Of a stretch of DNA of 64,000 nucleotides, positions 49,501 to 61,500 are shown one piece after another. The stretch covers positions 18,686,428 through 18,750,427 of the forward strand of contig NC_064759.1 in the NCBI RefSeq assembly GCF_011397635.1, written 5' to 3'. The translations under genes were made by a program, and so were the position numbers. Below the pieces are notes generated by a model. It did not search any database. It worked only from the letters and a program-made list of their open reading frames with translations, and was not told the DNA's origin. The DNA is from Epinephelus fuscoguttatus (taxonomy: Eukaryota > Chordata > Actinopteri > Perciformes > Serranidae). Numbering within the stretch: position 1 is the stretch's first letter; every line of letters begins with the position of its first letter.

Positions 49501-52500
49501 TTGCGGCCATTCGTTATTCGTTCTGAAGTAGGTAAACGAAAAACGGGAAACGATCCTATTTTCCTTTTTCGTTTTGATGTAGGTAAACAAAAAACAGGAA
49601 ATGAGTCGTCTCTCGTTTGGAAATTGGAAATCGAAAAACGAGTCTTTATCTGATTTTCTATTATGCGTTTACTAACCACAAGTCGGGAAATAAAATACGA
49701 CAGTAATTCTTTTTATCAAATTTACGTTGCCTTAACCCAGAAACCATTCTTATTCTTATTCTTCTCCTTCTTTGTTTGCAATGGCAGACTAGACTACGGC
49801 GCATTGCTGCCCCCTGCTGATATTACTAGTTTGCCGCGCTTGTGCTGTGCCCCGTTACAGCAGCCTACAAGCATGCTGTGTCAATAAATCAGCTCAGACA
49901 CTGTTAGAAATTATTTAGCCTAATAACATAATGCTACAGCAGTAATAACGTCAGCTTTAGTCAGATGGCTCTAGCTCTCCCGGTAAATGTCATAAAGTCT
50001 GGACACATTTTCCCTGTATGTTGACATGATAATGGCCGCGTTTCCCAGATTGCTCTTAGCTTAAGATCTTTCACTAAGAAGGAGTTGTAAGATCGAGCTG
50101 ACCCACTCTTAACAGTAGGACCGCCAGGATTACAGCGCCCCTCCAAGCGCCGCAATGGTCTGCCAGACCATTATGTAACTTCATTGTCTGCCCGTGTGCT
50201 CAGAAGCACACAAAAAATGCATTTTTGAGTAATTTCTGAGAAGTTATGATAAAAAAAAAAAAAAAAAATACAGACTATAGAATAGGACTGACAACCTCTC
50301 CAATGTCTCATGTCAATTAACACTATTTGTTGGCTTTTTATAATGCCTTTTTTTTTTTTTTTGCTGCTGCACTGCTGCTGTGCCGTGTCTCCAGTTCAAA
50401 GTGGTGATTTGCTAAATACATTCTACAATAATAAATTAGATTAACTTTTAGTCTATAATGCTGTTGGCTATATTACGCATTTTAATAAAAAAATCTTAAG
50501 AATACAAGAAATAAACACCAAAATAATTACTTTTTTATTTATTATTATTGTTTTTTGTTTACCTACATCAAAACAAAAACGGAAAATAGGATCGTTTCCC
50601 GTTTTTTGTTTACCTACTTCAAAATGAATAACGAATGGCCGCAAAGTACACCGGACCGGACAGGCGGCTTCCAAGCACGCGAGCAAAAGGTAAAGAAATA
50701 CACTGGAGAGGTTGGGAGTCAGTCACATAGGCCACCTACTATAAATACACCTACAGACAATTTATAGTTCCCAATTAACTGGACGTTCATGTCTCAGAGC
50801 ACCCAGAGGAAACCTGTACCAACATGCACATTAAACACAGGAAGAAAGGGAATTAAACAAATAACAAGGGACCTTTTTGGGTACGATCCACTGAGCCAAT
50901 GTGTTGCCAAAGCCACATACAGTCCTTGTTGATATTTTTAAAGTATAACATTAATGTTTAGGCATGTTTTCACACAGGATACAGAATATTTCCCTCTTTT
51001 TTTCTTTGTATCACAGATGCTGTTGTATTTTGATCTTTTCATATTAAAGATACCTTCTACCATTCCCCTTATATCTATATTCCTTTTTATTATTTGCAAT
51101 GTTCTTGGTGTAAATAATAAGGCATAGCTCTACCAGCAGGAGGCAGTGTGGTTAACCATGATGCTGACTTCAGCAAATGCCTATTTTTTGACCATCTCAC
51201 AAAAACAACCAGCCTTAACAAAAATGTCTCTCTACAGAGGCACTCATGTCTACAGTGAAGACAAAATTAGATGAAGAGATACAACCTGAGCTACAGCATG
51301 TTAGTGCTGCATTTCTTACGGTGTCTGAGACAGTGGAGCTTAATTTAGCAAAGAGCTAAGTACACAGAAATACAAACCCACAGATGTTGACTCATTCTTT
51401 TTACATAACACTTCTAGGATCCAAACTGTGCTCACAGGTTCGCTGTGGGCTCACTCTGTTCCTGCATAAACAAACTCAAAGTTTAAGAAACTATTTTAGA
51501 TTCTTAACCAGCCGGTACAGAAGCAGAGTGCAGCTCAACACAACTGTATAGTGGCTCCACCCAAAGTATCAACACATTTCTGATATCCGGAGAGGAAAAA
51601 ACATAAGATTTCCTGTAAAGATAGTGATGTGATACTTGATTGTATGCTGACCACCAATTTCCTGCCTGAATCAATCTGCCAAAACACATTCACATTTTTT
51701 AAAACAGATTCAAAGCAAGCAGTCGAGAGCAAAATACCTGAAGTCCTCCAGGTAAGTGTAGAGGTCCTCATTCTTCAGCAGCTCACATCTGATGAGGTTG
51801 TCCCGCAGGCCGAACTGCGGCATGGCCAGTATCTGAGCTTTGTTAGACGTGGTGTGGCTGGACGAGCGCACCAGGTCATCCCGGTCCTCTCGACTGGGGA
51901 CGGCCTGACTGAACACCAGGAGAAAAGAAATAACAGTCAGGCGAGGGAGTGAGAGACGGACCAAGATAGAATCGGGGTCATTTTGTTACGCTGGTGTGAC
52001 TTCAGATGGACACATTAGCGTGTGTTTGCTTGTTAGTACGCACAGATCCCAATTCACATTCAAAATGAGTCTAACTGCATCAAAAGCTATAAATAAAATG
52101 ACTTCATAGCAGAGACTCTCTGTTCCAGACTAACAGCCTATGTACAGTAGATCACTGCAGTGACAACAGTAACTCGGGCTATGCAGCGAGGCTCCATTTC
52201 CATGTCGTCAATAAGGAATGAGGCTGAGGGGAGAGGAAGAAATGTAATATGCCTTGTCCCTGTAATCTTCCTGGAATATGCTGTAACGAAACTCCATCTT
52301 GGAGTATAGGCGTTCGTTCCAAAAGTGTTAGCAGTGGCCTGGGGGTTAAACAACTAAAAAGAACAAATTTGCATTTCAAACTTTAACAACTTTAAATAAA
52401 CACTATTTAGCAAGCTGCTGCCAGACATGTACACAGCTTATGTTGTAAAACTGGAAGGCGGACAGTACTCAAAGGACTATTCTGCTTTTATACGCACTCA

Positions 52501-55500
52501 TACTTCCTGCATAATATATGTTTTAGGCTTTACTCGGTGTGATCTAAAAAAACAGCTTCATATATTAAAAGGGTACCCTGTGGTTTCACACTATGCTACT
52601 GATCTAAAGGTGACAATAACTCACCAAGAAATGCAGGAAGGAAGACTAGTAGCAAGTAAACATGGATTTAAACAATGCAGGTTTCAAAATTTTTAACAAC
52701 TAAAAAAATGTGTACATTTTATAAGGATGGAAAAGCAGTTAAAGCTTCTGTCAAGCCTCGTGGATACAAACAACACATTTTGATGAGCAACACTGAATCA
52801 TGTAAAGACAAAAACTTCACTTCAAAGAAAAACCTGCTCTCCTCGCGGCGAACTCAGTGGAGAGTGAGGCAGAAAGGCCACAAGGTGGTAAATAAAATAA
52901 GCTTGTACACTGTGCAGGCAGCCAGGAGGGCCTATGTCGTTGTAAGAACAATGTTAAATGAAAGCTTCATTAACATGTCAACGAAAAGGGTTTAAATTGA
53001 AATGTGTCTATAACTTTCTTATTGCCATTTTATGAAAGCAAGAGCTCAATCACAACATTGTGCGGCCTGTTGTGAGCTATTGCTTATCTCTATGACTCTT
53101 TCTACCTTTGTGTATAAAGACATAGCTGTGTAAAGAGTTTGTTTTGAGAGCTCCTACATGTGAATTAATACAAAGGCCTTACCTCTCTGGGCTGGAATAT
53201 GCTTTGGACCTTTGTGTGCCACTGTTTGAACCTTTCTCCTTTTCTGAAGTTCCCTTTTTGTCTGATGATTTCTCTGTTCGGGAAGAGCAGGAGAGAAAAG
53301 GAAGAATATTTAACTGTTTGTTTACAAAGTTAAATGGTCAAAATTGCCTGCACTTTGAATCATAAAGTAATATACAGTTTGCAGGTTGCCAGTAGAGAAA
53401 ATGTGTCTGTGTGTCTTGCCAGGTGCTTGAAAACCATCAACATTATCCGAAACTCTGCCCAACCGACTGACAACCTGGGACAACTCACTCTAATAGGAAT
53501 GAACCCAACCCTGAGCAAACCCATATGTCAACACTTTAATAACTGATATGGGAATAAATTGACGCTAATTACAACTAAGAATAAAAAACTAACAAGCACT
53601 GCTACACACAAATCAATCATAAAAGTGCCAAGTCAGTTGTTGTGGTCAACCGGCCGAGCCTGCCTTTTTGCAGCCGGTTACAGTTATTGCATCCTAAGTA
53701 GCTGGATTTAATGGCCGAGTGTGAAGTATGAGACAGCATGGGCCCTGTCCCCCGCAGCTTGGCAGGGAACACAGCTGGCTGCCCTGAAAGGGAAAGCCAA
53801 GTTCTTAGAGCAGGAAATTAAACTCTACAAAGTTATAGCAGGCTATATTAAGAGTGCACCTGACCAAAAGCACTGCTTAATGACCCAAAAGATGAGACAC
53901 ACGAATAAGCTTCCATGTTGGTAATCTTTTTATCAACACAACCTCTACTTGGCAAACTGAAGCATCACAACCTTCAGTGCATTTGTGGTATGATCTGTTT
54001 GTGTGCAGCTTTCAGTGCAAGAACCCTGTGGCTTCAATACTTTTCATTTTACTGACTGGACATCAATACTAACAGTACTACTTCTCATAAAATTATACAG
54101 CTATATTCAAAACAAGGTTACAGAGGTAAAGAAATAAAACAAGGAGGCAATACACCTGTGAAACAATGGGATTTGGCAATTTGAAAGTATCTTAAACAAT
54201 GTATATTAAAGATAAAATAAGTCTGACTGACAAAGCTTTGCCAGATGCACAGCACAATGTCTTTTAGAAAGGTTAAAGATTTGCCACAGCTGCGTCTAAT
54301 GCAGCACTAAAGCCAGTTGCTTTTATCACTATCACCACAAATGGCATGCAACATTATTTTTTGCTGCATCTTTGTTTTACAAAGGAAATGCTCTCATCTG
54401 TCTAACTTGACTAAGAAATCAGGTTGTGACCTTTGCGGCCAAACTCAGAGAAAAGGTCAACATGTCAGAAATGCTTACGATGTTTGTTTCAGTTTGTACA
54501 TTTGGTAAAAAGAAAGAAACAAGCAAGAAAGGTTCAGCTACGCAAGGTCAGCTATAAGCACCATCTTTAAAAATCCCCAGAGAGACTAATTGACATTTGA
54601 ATTCAAAACCATGTTTGTGAGAACAGGAAAAGGAGAAGAAGATGGCCCATTGTTTGACTGAGAAAACCGCCAGCAAACTGTGAAATGCTCTTGGAAGTGT
54701 GCATAGGAATGTTACATTTCAGATGGTAAAAATGTCCACGTGCACAAGCCTGGTAAAATGACTCAAGAGTTTAAAAAGGAGATCATGATTATTAACAAAT
54801 ATGTATTGCAAGGACTCACGATGAATGATAAACCATAACTCATTAGAGATGGTTAAAGATTGATAACCTTATAGTACAGTGACTTTGCAGTGTTCAGTCA
54901 AAACCGCTTTGAATATCAGGCGGATCAAAAGTGATATACAACTATACAAGAGTCCTAGATTTTTCTCAGTGAGATGCACTGTACCATTGAAAAAGCAGAG
55001 CGACAGCAATGACACAACAAACATTGTGCCATATAATCCTTGCAAAACAAAATTAAACAAACTTGAGACATGATTTACATGCACACATGGTAGTCATCTG
55101 AAAAATGTAAACATATTTACAGTCTCAGATCAAAACTAAATCTTGTAGGGTCCTGAAAAACACTAGTAACCGTTAACTGCTGTGTGCACCCTGATGAAGA
55201 CAGTAATGCCACAATGTGCTGGTCATTAGTTACTTAACCCTATGGGCCCGAACGACGCATAGTGCGTCCAAATTCACACCTGTTCTTCTCTACTGATTTT
55301 CTCCGCGATCGTGCGTCATAGGGAGAAGCCACACATATCACGTGAAACAGCGGAATTGTAGCTTTCCGACAAGACACACGCATTTTTGCACACACATTAC
55401 TCTTGGATGGATTACTCGCGAATGCAGGGTCACACAGAAATGCCACGCATATCACACGAAAGCGCAGGACCAGAGCTTTCCACTGATACCACACACATCA

Positions 55501-58500
55501 TTGTGCTGTCATCCCATCATGCTATAAATCCAGATTAATTGTCTACAAAATAAAAACCTGACAAATTTCTTTACAACCCATTATAGAGATCTTGTTATCA
55601 GTCACTTCATATAGTGAGGAATATCGTATCTTACCACGTCTTAGGCTTGCGTGTGTTTCTCCCTGTCTATCCACATTTGTAGTCCGGCTTTCAAGATGCA
55701 AATATCTCCATATTGTCCAGTTGATACTCCATCAAACTTTGTATGACAAGACCAGCCACTTCACCTTTGTGCACCCAGACAACTGTAGCCTAATTATGCA
55801 TGCATGACAGGGCCGTAGTCACCATATACATTGAGGGGGAAATGTGTCCCTCCCAATGCCCAAAATGCCCCCCCAATATATAACTGAAACTGAAAAACAA
55901 CAACAAACTTTGTTTACTGCAAACAAAGTCGCAAATATCATCTTGGAGGACATCACTACACTTGGTTGACTATTCTTCTATTACCTTAAATGTAAATATT
56001 GCATGTTTCTTTCAGATAAAACACATTTTTGACTTGTGAATGAGTCAATGGAATTTCTTGCAATAACGAAAAAATAATGGCAATCACGTCCGCCTGGCAC
56101 AAACCACATGTTTTGGACAGCTGTGAAGTGACAGAATGTCCCACTTGCTATGGTGAGATACATGTAAAAATGTAAGAATTTAGTAACACGGATTTGTTTT
56201 TTTCATTGATATAAAAATTAATAAAATACACGCACATAGGAGGACATGAAATGATGGCAAATCTGGATAGCCCACATTGTCCTGAAAAAAAAAAAAAAGA
56301 TAAAATAAATAAAAATTATAATGACTGTGATATGAGCTTAAAAGTAAAGGCAGTAAAAATACCCCAAAAATGCCTAGGGCCCATAGGGTTAAACATAACC
56401 AATACTGCAACTGTTTTCATAACCTGCACCTGAATGAGGCCTTGACCCCATAGGGATGGCATACTTTACATTCCTGCACCTGCTTTAGTTTTCTTAACCA
56501 GCTAATGAGCTTTACTAAACCTTTAACAACAGAGGAGTGAAGTTGCATGCAGTCTGACTAACTGCAATTTCACACGCATATGCCTCTCTATCTGCGGTTG
56601 ATCACAAGTCAGCATAAATGTGAAGTTGTATCAGGTCTCAGAATCTTCAGCATTAAAACTGTCACAGCTTTCTTTTTTAACTGCAACTGCACAAAGTTCA
56701 AAGTTGCACAACTTCCTCTTGTGATCTAAAATTATGGGTAATAAACTGCACAGGAACCAATTTGGTCATTTCTTTTTAGTCTCAGCTATTTATGCAGATA
56801 GGAAAAACCTGTTCGTCTCGCCTTGATAAAACACTTGTATTGCATTTCAATGACACAAATACTTTTCTCACAGTCAAAGGCAAAGCAGACAGCAGGCACC
56901 TTATCTCATTCAGGCGGTCTTGAGGAAGTTTACTGTCAACTGATTGAAGCTAACAGGCTCACCTAGCTCACAGGATGAGCCACAAGTCAAAGTCTCTTTC
57001 AGGGAAATATCAGCGAAATAAACGAGCTCACTGTCTGAGAAGCAAAGCAAAAAGTGTCTCAATAAACGGCACAATTGTGTGTCACTAAAACACGTTATTG
57101 CAACACCAACAGGTGTGTCAGTTTCTGTCACATAGCAACACCATGACCACTTAGCCAGCACTAACATTAGCCGTTACTATCGAGCGTTTACGTTAGCTAG
57201 CACTCACGGTAGCTTGATATAGAGGCAGCAACTGATAACATTAACAATACCAACCATTTTTAAAACATTTGTGTACTCCACCTGACCGATACTGGCCCTC
57301 TAGCTACTCTGGGTAATAACAGTTTCTCGCAAATAACAACTATCACCCACCAATGCTGTTAGCTAGCATTAGCCAGGAAGCTACGCTAACTAATTAGCAT
57401 ACGCTGAATACAACAGAGCGACGCGACGGCGTTTCATGTCACCACCTCAAAAACAAACAAATGTAGGAATATTTCTCATACCAGAGTCTCTCATCGCGCT
57501 AGACATCTCCATTCACCGCTCCCAGGCATTCTGTGCAGAAGAGCAATGTCCAGCTTGAGACAGACCTGCCCATGCTAACGCTGTAGTAGGAGGAGTTTAC
57601 CTTCCCCTGCTGCTGCTGTCTGCTGCTGCAGGGACAGGAGGCTCAGTAACCACAAAGCTACTGTGCAGAAAATGCGACCTGAAAACGCCTCATCACATCA
57701 GTATTTCATAAAGGAAGTTGGGCTTATGCGCTTCAAGAGGACACGAAAAGAGTAAACGGCCTCATTCTTTATATATCTGTGGTCCATTTTGAATGAAAGA
57801 TGTGATATGAGTTGTAAACAAGCATTAGATTTTTGTTTGTTGCTTCACAGTTACACTCTTTTTACATTATGTTTGCATGCATGTCATAAACAGCATGGCT
57901 CTGCTGAAGCATGCAAAAATATGATGTGTGAAATTTGTGTGAAATGGGCCACCAACATGTAAGATTAATGACACAAACTTGTATGCATGCATAAGCATAC
58001 AAATTGTGCATTTCACAGCATGACTCAGAGATCTTATATGTGGAGTCTTGTTGCAGATTTATTATATGTGGTTGCCTTTTCTGTGTATATGATTTAATCA
58101 CTTTATGATTTGAAGATACTTTTCAAGGGTCAACAATGTGGAACAAACTCCTCCTTGGTATCAGGTCCACTAAGACTGTGTCACATCTTGAAAAGGTTTT
58201 AAAGACCTTCCTGTGTAAGCTGGCATTTTTATAACTTACTGCTCTAATGATTTTATGTTGTTTTTATTCATTTTGTTTCAATTCTCTATGTGTGACCCTT
58301 CCTTGAAATAGTTTTACAGTACTGTACTTTACGTGCTGCAGAAATTAATTTTACGCAATTGCCAACTAAATTAGTTTCCATGTAGTTTCCACATGTCACA
58401 GCAGGAAAACCACAGGTGTTATTCATACATCAACAATGACTGCAATCCATTTCCTTCTGCCAGGCCCATTACCCTGCTGTTGTACATGCTGGCTCACTGT

Positions 58501-61500
58501 CATTACACTTAAATGGCATCGAGCCATAATTATTGTCATTAGTCACACGTGTCTTCTCTTCTATGACACGCCAAACCTACTGTGTGTCTGGTGTCCCTCT
58601 TCACATGGCTCTCTGCCAGTTCTCTGCCAGTAAATTTGTCACGCTCAGGTTGGGCCAACTGCATTTTAAAGGAAGTAGCACTTGCAAAACGCCCAGTTTT
58701 TACTACATAACCTTTTGATGTGGACGTGCATCGGGGTGAGGCTATGACAAGCAAGAGCGAACGCTAAAGAGATAAAGACGAGTGCCTCATGTCATCCACT
58801 GCGCAGATACTGTTTGACATATTACCAATTATTGAAGTTTTGCTGGACCTGAGAAATCCTGCGAATAGAATTAAGACGACAAACCTGTTTTCAGATGCTG
58901 GTTGAGTTTACTGAGTGTTGTGCCGAGAGGTGCGAGGGCCTGTTTGACGACTCCCTGGCCTCTGTCGGCTTTTTGGTACTTGCCAATCCACTCGAATTTG
59001 GGTGCCGGTGTGGTGGACTTGCACACATCTGAGGGAAGATAGACAGAGAAAGCAAGAAAGATATTTGCAATGGTGTGTGAGTGAAGAATACAAGAAGAGC
59101 CTGGGCTGAACTTAACATTTTCTGCTGTTTTCAGGCAAAAGTGGAGAAGCTAGAGCAACAGCAACAGTAAGAGCCATGGTATAACCAAGAGTGCTTATTA
59201 ATGTACTCCACTTGAGCTAAAGAAATGGAAGAGCGGCCATTTTTAAAGCTTTGTATCCTTGGTTGTAGGATAGTTACTCGTGCTGCAGTAACTTAAAGAT
59301 ATCTCTTCCTTATCTGCTTACCTTCACCGTTTTTCACACTCTTCCTTGTAACAACAACAGGCGCCAGGTCTTTTAATCTCTCCATCCCTAGTATCCCTCA
59401 CCAGGCTAAAAGCCTTTGTGGCTCATCTTAGAGTACCACACAAAAAAAAAAGTGACAGAAACACATCAGTCTCTGTCCATGATCCCGTGGGGTTTCCACC
59501 GTGAAAAATAGTGAGCCAGTGGCAAAAGTGACACATCCCTAACAAAGCAGCCTGTCTGTTAATCTTTCAGCAGCTCACTCCATTCAGGATACAGAAAGTA
59601 AAAAGTTCTTCAAGAGAAGTACTGAAGAGGAAGGCACACGTCCTCTCTAAACTGTTTTCATATTGTCTCTCTGTAAATATTACTGAGAAAAAGACAAACT
59701 ACATGAGTACACTAACCAAACTCCTCCCCTTTTTTCTCTCTCTTTTAGTCAGCCATGTGTCATGCTCACCGGTTAACTGACAAATGAAGTGACACCACCG
59801 CATTGTAGTTCTAAAAGTGGCCAAAGTAGTGAACCACAGCCACCTACAGCCAGTCAAATGTATCTGTGTTTTTATCTCTGTATTCATATTTTTCCCAGTA
59901 AACTTATGTAAAAGCAGAAAAGCATATTGTATAGTTTGCCACATAACGTAAGCTCCTGGCAATTGAAGACTGGCTGAGCAGGTTTCTTCCAAAGAGGTGG
60001 TGAGAGCAGATTATTTGTACTTCTTCACACGTGGGTGCCTCCTGTGTTACTCAGAGAAGAAAATCTAAAGATATCAACAACTAACAACAAATGTATGCAA
60101 AGAGGTGAGGGCCCATGTCACTGCGCTGTTTGAATGAAACGTCTCAATGATGTCATCTCAGTTAAATGCTTATTTTTAATTTCCAAAAACTGTGGGAATG
60201 TATTAAACGCTGTGTGACAATCCTTGAAAAAGCAGCTGGATGTAAAAATATCACACATCTCTGAGGGCTGACCTACCACTCCATGCTCTGTTGACCTCGC
60301 TGAGGAAGAGCCGCGAATGGGACCCAAAAGGAAGCCTGACCTCTAATTCCTCTTCCTGGTAGCTTACTCTCACTTTGGTATCGGCACCTTGTAACAGATG
60401 AAAAAAGACAATGTGGGTTTCATGCAGTGGATCAGTTATGTAGCGCATAATAGCAAAGCTGCGATGGAAATAATGGCAACTTACCAACGACCGCAAGTTC
60501 CTCTGGTGAGGAAACTAAAGACAGAGTGCAGCATGAGAAATGTGTAAGGTCACTTCAGGGAAATTACTGTCATGCTGTTTCACTAGAAACATCTTAAGTT
60601 GAGGAACACATAATTATCTATCTCAACTGTCATCTGTTTGCAGTGAGGACTAAATATAAAAACAGCTCACCCTCCACGACAGCAAAGTCAAGGGAGATGG
60701 GTATGATGTCCTCCAGTGACACGTCATCAGCAGTAATAGCCATCCTTCGATGGGTATAAATAAACATTCTACAAAATATATCACAGTTGGATGAAGTTAG
60801 CAGGGTTGGACACATTAAACAGACACATGTATTAAAATGTAATACAAGCCAACACAGTCGTAGCCTCACAGCTCTGCAGTAAACACTACTGTTTTCACAC
60901 AATATATAATCTTGGTTACAGTGTTAGGCAGTTTGATGCAACTCTGTGGTCATTTTTTAGACCAGTTTGTGGCCTTGTCCTGGATTACATCACGCTGTCA
61001 CTCCCTCTCATTACAATATTACTTTGTTAGCTTTTGAATACAAGCACGTTGTTTAACGATACACAGATGACATATTATGTTATCTGTTTTAAACTCACGC
61101 GTGCTCTTGTGCAGACTCCACCAACCCCAGCAGTCTGCTCTCTGTATTCTCATCCAAGAAGATATCGCATTGTACAGCATGTTTAGAGTTTAGTTAAGGA
61201 TACAGCGGAAACATGTTGCACCTTTAATATCTCACCAGGAAATGCATGACCTTTCTCTCATTTCAACTCATTTCGTCAGTACTTGGCCAACATTTGATTT
61301 ATGTTTGCTACAGTATAACAGTGGTTAGGTACTTATCTTGAGCATTTCCATTTAATATTAATTCCTCTACATTTCACAGAGAAATATTGTGCTGTGTTTA
61401 CGGCGCTACATTTGTCTGACATCTGTATTTACTTGACAAATGAATCATTTACATATTAGCCCGAGGCTGTAGCCATGGAGTCAACAATGAGGGGGGCCAA

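Noticed and set aside
52138..52379. Minus-strand frames near 52.2 kb as a missing INPP5B exon
   Set aside because: They show no acceptor/donor pair giving the required phases and no resemblance to INPP5B.
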